From Grammothele lineata (Eukaryota > Basidiomycota > Agaricomycetes > Polyporales > Polyporaceae): a stretch of DNA of 64,000 nucleotides. The translations under genes were made by a program, and so were the position numbers. Below the pieces are notes generated by a model. That model did not search any database. It saw nothing but the letters and a program-made list of their open reading frames with translations, and was not told the DNA's origin. How positions within the stretch are numbered: position 1 is the first letter of the stretch; each line of letters begins with the position of its first letter. Below are positions 45,973-56,415 of the stretch, piece after piece. The DNA lies in assembly GCA_002150815.3 (NCBI GenBank), contig NDFF03000143.1:122489-186488 (forward strand). The letters run 5' to 3'.

Positions 45973-46899
45973 AGCTAGTTGCAGAATGATACGGAATCCG
46001 CGTTTTTCTCGCGAGCCCTCGGCGCTCGATTTCTAAGCCGGATAGACCGGTCCCGGAGTTGCCGCCTGCGCGCCTTCCGCCGCGCGTAGGCGCTTCTTGC
46101 CTCCCATGTCCACGAAGACATTGAAAGTCGTGTAGATTCAGCCGTCTAAAATGATAAATCAGCTAGGAAGAAGCAGGATAAGTACCAGCATGCTATCCCG
46201 AGGATAAGCATTGAGGATCACATAGTGCATGCCCCTGCATACTAAGTATATTACTAGGGTGCTCACTGCTCAAGAGAGATTCAAGGGCAAGGCGGACATG
46301 AATGAATATGTTAGTGGCTGGTGAAGGGCTATCAAGAAGTTTGGATACAGATACACAATGTTTGCATAGCGGCGTTTTTTATAACCTACACAACACCTCA
46401 TTTTGCTGAATAGTAGTCATTACCATCATCAGTTACAGGTACTAGCCAGTAGTAACTTGCGACCTCTTGCCAGTATGATCTAGATCAATTAGACACATTT
46501 TAACTGTGCCTTTTTACCATTCAGGCGAATTATTCAGAGAGGAAGCACTGGGAGAAGTCGGCAAGGAGCCACAGCTACTCCAAGTCCGACTCTGGCTCAA
46601 CCATGATGGGCCTCTGATTGTGGTAGGGCAACACTGCAGCAAGTGCTCGATCCTTGGTTCTACTAGGCACAAAAGACTTGTTTCAAGTTTAGCGGGGCCT
46701 GACATTGCGTTCCGGTTCCGCTCCCTCCACGTAACGACCGCACCAAACTAGCAAGTAGTTTCGTACGAGTTTGAAGAAGCGCCTGCGCGCATGAAGGAGC
46801 GCGCAGGCGGCAACTCTGGGACCGGTCCATCCGGCTTAGAAATCAAGCGCCGAGAGCTCGCGAGAAAAATGCGGATTTCGTATCATTCTGCAACTAGCT
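45973..46899. mobile_element. Foldback/MITE-like element with ~127-bp terminal inverted repeats
   Basis: The left end (45973-46099) reads AGCTAGTTGCAGAATGATAC onward. The same sequence, with a few substitutions, is found reversed at the right end (46773-46899). Each arm also contains its own hairpin, CGCCTGCGCGC with its complement (perfect in the right arm). The ~670-bp centre is AT-richer and has no convincing coding capacity, so the element is non-autonomous. Flanking CTTAY is itself palindromic across the ends, so no target-site duplication could be fixed. Confidence 0.8.
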
Positions 46900-47400
46900 A
46901 TAAGTTGTTTGAGTCTGTGGCAGCATTGTGGCATTGCATGCATGACTGCAGCACAGTCATCAGCAAATTGGGTTCACGTTTGGCAATGGTTTGTAACTTG
47001 TTGTAACATAGAGCAGGCCGTTATAATACTTCATATGTATAAATGTTGAATGGTGGCTGGCCTTTGGTCTTCTACTGATTCTCATATAGCAATACAATGT
47101 ATTAGAGAACTTCACAGGCACAATGACCGTGTGGCGGCCATACTGCGCTGCCAGTATGATAGTGTATTGTCGTCGCATGGGGCACGTGTGACCATGCACT
47201 CTCATTCTACAGTGGGTGCATGATCGCTCGCGGCCGTACGCAAGTGAGCATATGCTCATGCACGACCATACCAGAGGGGCTGAGTGATCACATGCTGCCA
47301 TTTCCAAGGGACTGATTGACGGCGTGCGACCATCATTGGCTGCTCGTACGACCAATTAATGGCCAACTATAGCCTGTTGTGACCAAACACCAAAGCACAC
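46900..47400. other. Intergenic region, no supported gene
   Basis: About 500 bp between the foldback element and an LTR fragment. Lower GC; nothing recognised. Confidence 0.4.
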
Positions 47401-47638
47401 TGTTATGCCGAGGCCAGCGCGGGCGCTTATGGGATGTACGTCGTTCGCACGCGGTCAAGGGTTGAGGGGTCTGGGTAAATGTACGCCGAAGAGGTGAAGT
47501 CGAGTACTGTAGTAGAGGACGAGCGACACATGGGGGTTCTGTGGGGAGAGAGGCCTTGATTGGAAAAGGAGGTCAAACTGAGGAGTGTCCTCAGAAAGAC
47601 CTAGACTATATAAGTACATGAGGACAATGACTAGGGAC
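47401..47638 (-). repeat. Truncated LTR (U5-R-part U3) of the same retrotransposon family
   Basis: Begins TGTTATGCCGAGGCC like the complete LTRs and runs colinear with them through AGGTCAAACT and TATATA. It stops abruptly at 47638 where an oppositely oriented LTR starts. Its end (GAGGACAATGACTAGGGAC) is of the 56416-56832 LTR type. Confidence 0.85.
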
Positions 47639-49326
47639 TGTTACAACATTCCTGCCCGATATTTTCTTTTCCCTTTCCCGTTTCTCAATGAGCGTAACCT
47701 CTGTACCATTCACTCCCGCGGCGGTTTAACACCGCCATTGTATGTATGACTCATCGCGACTCATTCTGAGTCATCGTCTCGCGCCCCCGTCTCTATTGTT
47801 CTTCCTTTCTTGCGCAGCCCATACCTATTGTCTCGCATGTACTTATATAGTCTGGGTCCTCCTGAGGACGTTCCTCAGTTTGACCTCCTTTTCCAATCGA
47901 GGCCTCTCTCCTCACAGAACTCCCGCGTGTCACTCATCCTCTACCACAGTGCTCGACTTCGCCTCTTCGGCATACGTCCACCCAGACCCCTCGACCCTCG
48001 ACTGCGTGCGCACGACGTACGTCCCATAGGCGCCCGCGCTGGCCTCGGCATAACATTAGGTCAAACTCATCTACTCGCCGACTTCCTTAAGTCCAGGCGA
48101 ACACTGAACACACATAGCCACCCTAGAGTGCACCAGCGAGAGCAGACACGTCCACGACAAGGAAGACGTCCTTGACCGATACCTTCAAGAGGAACCCCGC
48201 GAGTGGAAAGCCTGCAGCGAACAACCCTGCCCACACAGATCTAGCTACGACCCAGAAGATGCAAATCAACACAAAGACTTCGAGAAACCCAGCGAAGCAA
48301 ACTGACAAAGGATCTACAAGAAAGTCGGATACCCCACAGCATCAGGAGCCAGCAACGTACCCCCACTAACAGACCAAAGCGCGGACAGACCCCCCTCAGC
48401 ATCAGACCTTTACAATGAACAATGTTTCATCGGACTACGGATTATCACCTGGTCGGACACCCTAGGCTGGATCTACACCACAGGCAAGGACGGAGTTGTA
48501 CTAGATCGTGTCCAACGAGTACGAAGGAGCGCATGAGACTCCAGAACACCTGAGAACCCCAGACGTGTACCAGAACCACTGGTCCCTACCTCAGCACCTT
48601 GCACCAGACCCTCGTCCTGTATCCCTACCCCGGTGCTACAACAGCCTACACCAGGGCCTCCAAATACTAAGCCCACTCTACAACCATCAGCATCAGAAAC
48701 CCCAATCCACACTCCCCAACCTATTCTCCCTGCAAGGACCCCATCTCCGCCTCCCCCACCAAGCCCACCATCTTCACTAAGTCCTCCCCCAACCCTTGTC
48801 ACCACCATGTCGAACACCCCCAAGGTCTCCGAATGGAAAATCCGTCCTCTGCCAGACTTCAACAGAACACGCGAAGAGGCAGACAACTTTCTCAACTCGT
48901 GCAGAGTGTACCTGCGCCTCAACGCGCAATCCTACTCGACGAACGAAGAGAAGATCATCTTCATCCTGTCGTACATGATTGGAGGATCGGCTGGACCATG
49001 GAAGGATGCATTTACAACCAAGGTGTTCTCTATCAAGCCGACGACATCCCTGGAATATGGTTGTGGCACGCTTACCGACTTCATCAAGGAGTTTAACAAA
49101 TCCTTTGAGCCATTGAACCCGGTTGACAACGCCATTGCTAAGATGAAAGCCCTGAAACAAACTGGCACGGCCGACGACTACGTCGCCGAGTTCCTTCCGC
49201 TAGCGGTCAGATCGGGCATCGGGTCCGTAGCAGTCCTCTCGAACTACTTCCTTACCGGACTCAAGAAAGGACTGGTCAACAACATTATGACGGTTGAGAA
49301 ACTCCCCACGACCATGGACGGCTACT
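47639..49326 (+). mobile_element. 3'-truncated Ty3/Gypsy copy in plus orientation
   Basis: A full 5' LTR (47639-48055, TGTTACAAC...ATAACA) is followed by the primer-binding site AGGTCAAACT (48058-48067), leader and partial gag. Similarity to the complete minus-strand element ends abruptly at about 49326, inside gag. No pol or 3' LTR follows. The copy sits directly against a reversed LTR fragment, in inverted arrangement to the full element 230 bp away. Confidence 0.88.
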
Positions 49327-49331
49327 TGTAA
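48807..49331 (+). pseudogene. Truncated gag of the plus-strand retrotransposon copy
   Basis: Starts MSNTPKVSEWKIRPLPDF and continues LNSCRVYLRLNAQSYS, KSFEPLNPVDNAIAKMKALK and LTGLKKGLVNNIMTVEKL. It stops at TTMDGYL, where homology to the full-length gag is lost, before the zinc knuckle. The upstream frame, open in the complete element, has several in-frame stops here. Confidence 0.85.
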
Positions 49332-49332
49332 G

Positions 49333-49559
49333 GCTCTCGAGCGCCTGACGCGCGATCCACGACTTTGAGAGGGGAGCGCGCGGGATGTCAAGCGAGAAGG
49401 GAGCCCAACGAGGGAGGCTCAGAGACACGTGAGTGGGTAAGACTGTCGTATCTCGAGCGCTGCTGTGTAGGTACGATACATGGGCTGTATATATACTACG
49501 AGATCAAGCCACCGAGACCAACTGTACAGTACCTACATAGCCAATGAGAGAGAGAGATC
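49333..49559. other. Unassigned sequence between the two retrotransposon copies
   Basis: 227 bp with no similarity to the element. It includes CTGTATATATACTACG near 49490 and ends in AGATC (49555-49559), the left target-site duplication of the full-length element. Confidence 0.4.
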
Positions 49560-49975
49560 TGTTACGCCGAGGCCAGCGCGGGCGCCTATGGTCGTACGAC
49601 GAGCGCACGCGGTCGAGGGTCGAGGGATCTGGGTAGACGTACGCCGAAGAGGCGAAGTCGAGCACTGTGGTAGAGGGCGAGCGACACACGGGGGTTCTGT
49701 GGGGAGAGAGGCCTCGATTGGAAAAGGAGGTCAAACTGAGGAACGTCCTCAGGAGGACCCAGACTATATAAGTACATGCGAGACAATAGGTATGGGCTGC
49801 GCAAGAAAGGAAGAACAATAGAGACGGGGGCGCGAGACGATGACTCAGAATAAGTCGCGATGAGTCGTACATACAATGGCGGTGTTAAACCGCCGCGGGA
49901 GTGAATGGTACAGAGGTTACGCTCATTGAGAAACGGGAAAGGGAAAAGAAAATACCGGGCAGGAATGTTGTAACA
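49560..49975 (-). repeat. 3' LTR
   Basis: 416 bp, TGTTACGCCGAGG to ATGTTGTAACA. A TATA-like TATATA lies at about 49765-49770 on the minus strand. The presumed R start AGTTTGACCT corresponds to plus-strand 49728-49737. U3 resembles the LTR at 47639-48055 more than the partner LTR of its own element. Confidence 0.92.
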
Positions 49976-49988
49976 TTACCCCCGTTCT
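49976..49988 (-). promoter_or_regulatory. Polypurine tract
   Basis: On the minus strand GAACGGGGGTAA immediately precedes the 3' LTR, the expected site for priming plus-strand DNA synthesis. Confidence 0.7.
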
Positions 49989-50012
49989 ATTCCGACGCTA
50001 CCCTGTAGCGTC

Positions 50013-50855
50013 TCAGACTTCGGTGTCATCGGGCGAGCCTTCGCCTGCCGTGGGATCCTCCACCTCCTTGCCGCTCCACTTGTCATAGATGCGAATTTCA
50101 CCATCGGAGTCCACGCTGTACTTGTCCTTCTGCAACTCCAGGAAGTCCTCGTAAGGACCCACGTAGCCGGGGCTTGAGCTACGGCTTGTGGCGGGGGGAG
50201 ACACCTGACTGGTGCTCGCAGTGGAAGGGGGCGCCTGGCTGGTGGACGGGTACGCGATGCGGGCGGATCATTGGCTCTGTCGGGATTGGCGGGAGGAGGT
50301 GCTGCTCGTATTGCTCCTTCGACCGGTGAAATGACGGCCGCGACGGGCCATCTGGGCGATGCGTGGAGGCGGGTTCGAGAGATGTGGGACCTGAGGAGGG
50401 ACTGGAGGAGCAGGGACCGGGAGAGGGACTGAAGGAGCGGGGACCGGGGGAGGATGTACGTTGACGTCGTTGGCAGGGATGGCGGCTCTGGCCGCCGCGA
50501 GCTGTTGTGGGTCGAGGAGGTTGTGGTAGGTGCCAGCGTGGACGTGGGGGACATGGCCGTGGACGTGGACGACGATGGTTTCGAGGGAGAGGGTGAGGCG
50601 GTCCTGCTGATGGACCAGGTTCAGCTCAGCGGTGCGGAGGGCGTCCATCGCAGAGCGGACAGCCCCTAAGGACTCGCGGGAGTAGTGGACGGCCATGTTC
50701 GCATCCTGTGCCACGTCGAGGACGTCACCGAGGTAGTGCTCTTCGCCGATGAGTCTGTCGCGGAGGATGTCGAAGTGGCGGCGGGGGAGCTGGACGAGGT
50801 TGATGACGACGGCGCGGGTCTGCTGGCGGGTGCGGATGGGGAAGTGTCCAGACAT
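50013..50855 (-). pseudogene. Third retrotransposon ORF downstream of pol (interrupted)
   Basis: The frame opens MSGHFPIRTRQQTRAVVINL, with a helical N-terminal half (RDRLIGEEHYLGDVLDVA) and a Pro-rich segment. A TGA at 50268-50270 interrupts it. The same frame continues to GYVGPYEDFLELQKDKYSVD and ends EGSPDDTEV at about 50013. Intact length would be about 280 residues. No signal peptide, membrane helix or env-like feature is visible. It lies between the pol stop and the 3' LTR, where env sits in some elements. The function is unknown. Confidence 0.6.
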
Positions 50856-50867
50856 GTCGGTGGCGAG

Positions 50868-50932
50868 GGTGCGAATGCGAATGCGAATGCGGGTGCGAGT
50901 GCGAGTGTGAGTGCGAGTGCGGGTGCGCTGGT
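50868..50932. repeat. Hexanucleotide microsatellite between pol and ORF3
   Basis: About eleven imperfect units of GCGAAT/GCGAGT/GCGGGT. It lies just upstream of the ORF3 start and downstream of the pol stop on the minus strand. Confidence 0.8.
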
Positions 50933-50940
50933 TGTGGGTT

Positions 50941-53900
50941 TCAGAGACGATGGGTGCGCTTATATGCCTTTAGGGCCTCTTGTGAATGTTCCAAATTCGT
51001 CTCTGGTTCCCAGGAGTTTTCGCTCGTCGGGTAATCTTTCCATTTGACGAAGAATTGCATCTTTCCGTACCGTTTCCGATGTCCGACGATTGCTTCTACT
51101 TCCCATTCTTCTTCTCCTTCGACAAGGTCAGGTGGTGGGAGGAGATAGTTCGGGCCGTACGTGTCGTTCTCCTTGTACGGGGTGAGAAGGCTGGCGTGGA
51201 ATACGGGGTGGATTTTCCATTGGGCAGGGAGGTCCAGCTTGTACGTAAGCGGTCCAAGGACTTCCACGATCGTGAGAGGGCCTTGTCTTTTCATGGCCAG
51301 CTTTTTGTTGTCCTTGAGAAAGCGGAGGTGTTTTGCTTCTAGCCAGACCTTCTGACCCTTTTCGAAGGGTTTGAATCCCCGAGTGATCTGTTGCGCCATG
51401 TGCTGTCGTGCGAGCTCGTGCGCTGCCATCGCTTCCTGTCTGACTTTCTCCAGGTTGTCGAGACGTACTTCGACTGCTGGTACGACTGTCTTGGGGGTGA
51501 CTGATGGGATTGCCCTCGGGTTGTAGCCCATCATGAGGAAGAAGGGCGAGGCATTGCGGTTCTGCGCGAGCCTCTGGTTGTGCATGAACTCCAGATCTGG
51601 CAAGAAATCCGACCATGTTTCCGGGTGGTTTGCGCAGAACGCTCGGAGGTATGCCTCAATCTCCTGGTTCATGCGCTCTGTTCCGCCATCGGTCTGTGGG
51701 TGGTACGCCGTGCTCATGGATGACTTGATGCCAGTGAGTCGAGTGAGCTCCTGAAAGACCTTGGCTGAGAATTGGGGGCCTCTGTCGGAGATGATGCGTG
51801 TCGGTAGTCCGAAGCGTTTGTACAGGTTCTGGTGGATGAGGTGTGTTGTCCCTAGCGCGTCGATGGTTTTCGTGCAAGGAGCAAGAATTACCCCCTTCGT
51901 AGCGTCGTGGTCTGCCATGACCATGAGTGCATCAAAACCGTTGGATGGGGGTAGGTCAGTGATGAAGTCGACTGAGGTGGTTTCGAATGGGTAGGCGTTG
52001 GACTTTGCGGGGATCGGCATGAGTGGGGGTACGGTTGGATGGGTGTTGATCTTGGTTTGTTGACAAGTTGCGCAGCCTGCGACGTAGTTCCGTACGAACA
52101 CTGCCATGCCGGGCCACCAGTAGTCTCTTTTCAACAGCTCCAACGTTCCGAACTGTCCTGGGTGTCCCATAGGTCGAAGGTCGTGATACCGTCGCACGAT
52201 TTCCCTCTTAAGGTCCTGGTCGGGAGGAACGTAGCACCGGTCCCTGAAGAATACTAACCCATCTTCGAACTTCCAGTCTGCAAGGGTCGACTTCATTGGT
52301 AGTGGCGTGCCATCCTTGGCAGCCGCAAGGGCGTCGAGTACAACTTGATCCTGCGTGTGGATGTCCTTGATTCTTTCTGCCAGGGGGATGTCCATTGCCG
52401 CTACAAACAATTTGTCTGGGAGTAATACGACTGCTTCGTTGTCGTTGTCCTCCAGATTCAGGTGTTGTAGACGGGATAGGGTGTCAGATTGAACCATGCG
52501 TGTGCCGGGAACGTGCTTTAACTGCAGTTCAAACTGGGTGAGGAAGAGGCTCCATCGGGCTTGTCGCCGGTTGAGCTTCTGTGCGGTTCGGAAGTAGGTG
52601 AGGTTCTTATGGTCCGATAGAACTTCTACAGGGTAGGGGCTTCCTTCCAGGTAGTGTCGCCATTCCGTGAGGGCTCGTACGATTCCTAACAGTTCTCTGT
52701 CGTAGATTTCGTAGTTCCTTTCGGCGGAGTTGAACGACTTCGAGAGGTACGCGCATGGGTGCATATCCCCGTTAGAGTCTGCCTGTCGGAGTATCGCACC
52801 TGTGGCGAATTTCGATGCATCCGATTCGATCGAGAATGGTTTGTTTTTGTCTGGCATAAGGAGAACTGGTGACGAGATGAATCTGGCTTTGAGTCTGTTG
52901 AACGCGTCCCGTTCCACCGACGTCCATTCCCATTGCTTATCCTTCTTGGTGAGCTCGTGCAGGGGCCGTGTGAGTTCCGAATAGTTGGGGATGAATCGCC
53001 GGTAGAAATTGGCGAATCCTAGGAATGACCGCACCCCTTTGACAGAGGATGGTTCTGGCCAGTCTTCTATTCCTTTGAGCTTTACGGGGTCCATGGCCAG
53101 GGTGTCGGGTTTCACGATGAGTCCGAGGAATTCCACTTCTTCTGCGTCAAAGAGACACTTCTCCGGTTTGAGGTAGAGGTCGTTCTCTCGCAGCCGTTGG
53201 AGTACCCTTCGCATTCGTTCCTTGTGCGTCTTTCTGTCTTTGGAGAATAGCAGCATGTCGTCCATGTAGATGACGAGCCATCCTTCCTCTATCATGTCAC
53301 TAAAAAGGTCGTCCATGAGGGCTTGGAAGGTGGCCGGCGAATTGCAGAGTCCAAAAAACATGACCGTTGGTTCAAAGAGTCCTCGTTCGCATTTGAAGGC
53401 TGCTTTCCACTGGTCTCCATCTTTCATCCGAACATTGTTGTATCCAGAGCGCAAGTCCAGTTTAGAGAAGATCGTGGCGCCTTTGAGCTTATCCATGAGG
53501 TTCTGGACGAGTGGGATGGGGTACGAGTTCTTGATCGTTCCTTCGTTTAGGTAGCGGTAATCCTGGCATGGTCATAGGGATCCGTCCTTCTTTCCGGTAA
53601 AGAAGAATGGTGATGCCATGGGGGATTGCGAGGGGCGGATGTATCCTTTGCGAAGGTTTTCGTCGATGAACTCGTTCATAAGCTCAGTTTCCTTTGGCGA
53701 CAGCGGGTAGACCTTGCAGTTTCGGGGAACAAAGTCTGGTTTCAGATTGATGGCGTGGTCGTAGTCGCGGGAGATGGGGAATCGTTCGGATGCCTTCTTT
53801 TCGAAGATGTCCTTGTAATCCTGGTACTCCGATGGGATAAGCTCCTCGGTGGTCTTAGGACTTTCCTGGGCGTGTTGCCTTTGTGCCATTTCCATTGCCG

Positions 53901-54972
53901 GGTTGACCTTTGCACGTATCCATCGGCCTTGTGCGTAGGAGAAGGCTGCTGAGTGTTTCCAATGCGTTACGCCTCCGATGTGCGGGCTGCCTTCTCCTTT
54001 GTCGAGGTGTTCTTTAGTGAGTGGTTCCTCTTCGTTGGAGAATATTCCGATGACTGGTTCTCCTCGCACATAGGCAATGAGGAGGTCATCTGGGTCAAGG
54101 TTGATCGGTTCCTCAGAGGGTGGAGGGCAGTGATGCTCGTTTGTGTCTGGTTCGGTGAGCTGTGCGGCGCAGGCGTTGACTTCTTCCAGGCAATGGTCAA
54201 GGGAAGGGTCCAGATGAGAAATTGTTTGGTCGATAGGTTCAGGTTCATCTTCTACCGTTGCTCGTGGTCGCGGTTTTGGTGGCTCCGCTTCAGAGGATCC
54301 TTCAAATTCTACCTTCCCGGTTTGCCAGTTGATTTTCGCGTTGGTTCGCCGAAGCCAGGGGAGCCCTAGGATTATGGCTTCTTTCCCTAGCGAGGTTGCG
54401 AGCAGTCGAGTTCGTCGGGTTATGCCTGCGACAGACAGTTCCCTCCAAGCGTAGTGTGTAATTACTCCTTGCTTGTTCTGGGTGCCGTCGACGTTGTATA
54501 CCGGTATGTGGTTAATGAGTGGGGTGAGGGCAATGTTGTTGTCTCGAGCGAACTGTTCATCAATGAACATTCCTCCAGCTCCAGAGTCGATGAGGGCAGG
54601 GGTTTCGACGGTTCGGTCAATCGTGACTGGAATACGCATAGATCGATTGCTGACGTTTGCTAGTATTACAGGAGAGACCGTGATACGGGGCCATGCTGAC
54701 GTCGATTCAGATGGCCGCTTCAAAAACCCTCCGCCTCCGCGATGTTTACGACCTCCTCTCTCTCCGCGGGGGTGAACGTGTGGAATAGGGCTCGCACGCG
54801 CGAGACTGGGGCCTCCGGTTCCGCTGGAGCGGGGTTGTTGGGTTCTGAGGCCGCAATTCTGATCTTGCGGTAGGCGGGAGCAGTCGTCGTCCCTTGATTG
54901 GGGCTTGCGGGGTTGGTGTTCCTCTGGGGGCAGTCCCACTGTCCATGTCCGAGTTCGTGACATCTGAAGCAT
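50941..54972 (-). pseudogene. pol: Retrotransposon pol: protease, RT, RNase H, integrase, chromodomain (one nonsense codon)
   Basis: Pol is open from 54972, overlapping gag by about 250 bp in the -1 frame, so expression by -1 frameshifting is likely. Protease: LIDSGAGGMFID (about 54560). [18 protein letters not shown] and catalytic YMDD in [12 protein letters not shown] (about 53260). RNase [17 protein letters not shown]. Integrase zinc finger: [19 protein letters not shown] with CATCQQTK. The integrase core is the DDE type: [36 protein letters not shown]. The C-terminal chromodomain is [23 protein letters not shown] at 53572-53574 breaks the RT domain shortly after FFFTGKKDGSL; the frame stays open on both sides. 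Confidence 0.92.
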
Positions 54973-55676
54973 CGTCCCTCCTTCTTGTACCGGGTTCGTT
55001 CTTCGTCCGTGAGTTTCCTCAGCCTAATGGCGTTGGAAGACTTGCCCTGGGTGGAGGTCGTCGACCCTTTCGAGTCCGACGACTTCTTCTCCAACGATCC
55101 TTTGGTGAGTTCCTGTCCTTTGCGCCATTGGAGGTCCAAACGGGAGGCAAGGGTGTAGTAGCCGTCCATGGTCGTGGGGAGGTTCTCAACCGTCATGATA
55201 TTGTTGACTAGTCCCTTCTTGAGTCCAGTGAGGAAGTAGTCCGAGAGGACTGCCACAGACCCGATGCCTGACCTGACCGCTAGCGGAAGGAACTCGGCAA
55301 CGTAGTCGTCAGCCGTGCCGGTTTGTTTCAGGGCTTTCATCTTAGCGATGGCGTTGTCGACCGGGTTCAATGGCTCGAAGGACTTGTTGAACTCTTTGAT
55401 GAAGTCGGTGAGCGTGCCAAAACCATATTCCTGGGATGTCGTCGGGTTGATAGAGAAAGCCTTGGTTGTGAAAGCATCCTTCCATGGTCCAGCCGATCCT
55501 CCTATCATGTACGACAGGATGAAGATGATCTTTTCCTCATCCGTCGAGTAGGACTGCGCGTTGAGACGCAGGTAGACTCTGCAGGAGTTGAGGAAGTTGT
55601 CTGCCTCTTCGCGGTTTCCGTTGAAGTCCGGCGGAGGACGAATCTTCCGTTCGGAGACCTTGGGGGTGTTCGACAT
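54720..55676 (-). CDS. gag: Retrotransposon Gag with CCHC zinc knuckle
   Basis: The first ATG at 55676 gives MSNTPKVSERKIRPPPDFNG. Capsid-like helices follow (FILSYMIGGSAGPWKDAF, YVAEFLPLAVRSGIGSV), then CFRCHELGHGQWDC (CX2CX4HX4C) near 54950. It ends NIAEAEGF at 54720. The frame is open without stop or ATG for a further ~245 codons upstream, to the PBS (56411), so the true Gag is probably longer at its N-terminus. Gag forms the particle and packages RNA. Confidence 0.9.
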   Translation of the reverse strand: MSNTPKVSERKIRPPPDFNGNREEADNFLNSCRVYLRLNAQSYSTDEEKIIFILSYMIGGSAGPWKDAFTTKAFSINPTTSQEYGFGTLTDFIKEFNKSFEPLNPVDNAIAKMKALKQTGTADDYVAEFLPLAVRSGIGSVAVLSDYFLTGLKKGLVNNIMTVENLPTTMDGYYTLASRLDLQWRKGQELTKGSLEKKSSDSKGSTTSTQGKSSNAIRLRKLTDEERTRYKKEGRCFRCHELGHGQWDCPQRNTNPASPNQGTTTAPAYRKIRIAASEPNNPAPAEPEAPVSRVRALFHTFTPAEREEVVNIAEAEGF

Positions 55677-56403
55677 GGTGGTGATGAGGGTCGGTGGAGG
55701 TGGTGGGCTTGGTGACGGAGGTGGGGGCGGAGTCCTTGCAGGAAGGATGGGTTGGGGAGCGTGGATTGGGGTTCCTGGTGCCGACGGTTGTGGAGTGGGC
55801 TTGGTGTTTGAAGGCCCTGGCGTGGGCTGCCGTGGTACTGGGGTAGGGAGACGAGATGAGGGTCTAGTGCGAGGTGCTGAGGTGGGGATCGGGGGTTCTG
55901 GTACACGTCTGGGGTTCTCAGGTGTTCCGGAGTCCCACGCGCTCCTTCGTACTCGTTGGACACAATCTAGTACGACTCCGTCCTTGCCGGTGGTGTAGAC
56001 CCAGCCTAAGGAGTCCGACCAGGTGATAACCCGTAGTCCGATGAAACGTTGTTCGTCGCGAAGGTCCGATGCTGAGGGAGGTCTGTCTGCGCTTTGGTCT
56101 GCTAGTGGAGGTTCGTTGCTGGCTCCAGATGCTACAGGGTACCCGCGTTTCCTGTGGATCTTCTGTCGGTTTGTTTCGTTGGGTTTCTCAAAGTCTTTGT
56201 GTCGGTTTGCGTCTTCTGGGTAGTAGTTAAGTCTGTGTGGGCAGGGTTGTTCGCTGCAGATTTTCCACTCGCGGGGTTCTTCTTGAAGGTGTCGGTCAGC
56301 GACGTCTTCCTTGTCGTAGACGTGTCTGCTTTCGCTGATGCACTCCAGGGTGACTGTGTGTGTTCGGTGTTCGCCTGGACTTAAGGAAGTTGGCGAGTAG
56401 ATG

Positions 56404-56413
56404 AGTTTGACCT
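56404..56413 (-). promoter_or_regulatory. Self-priming primer-binding site
   Basis: Two bases inside the 5' LTR boundary, the minus strand reads AGGTCAAACT. This is the exact reverse complement of AGTTTGACCT in the LTR, which sits about 34 nt after the TATATA box, where the transcript should begin. No match to a tRNA 3' end was recognised. This layout is that of Tf1/sushi elements, which prime from their own RNA 5' end. Confidence 0.75.
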
Positions 56414-56415
56414 AA

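Noticed and set aside
47742..48029. ORFs within LTRs (also 49504-49872 and 56442-56675)
   Set aside because: They recur only because the LTR is repeated. They cross U3-R-U5 and have no protein features.
49333..49559. Possible remainder of the truncated plus-strand element
   Set aside because: No similarity to gag, pol or LTR of the complete copy could be found by eye.
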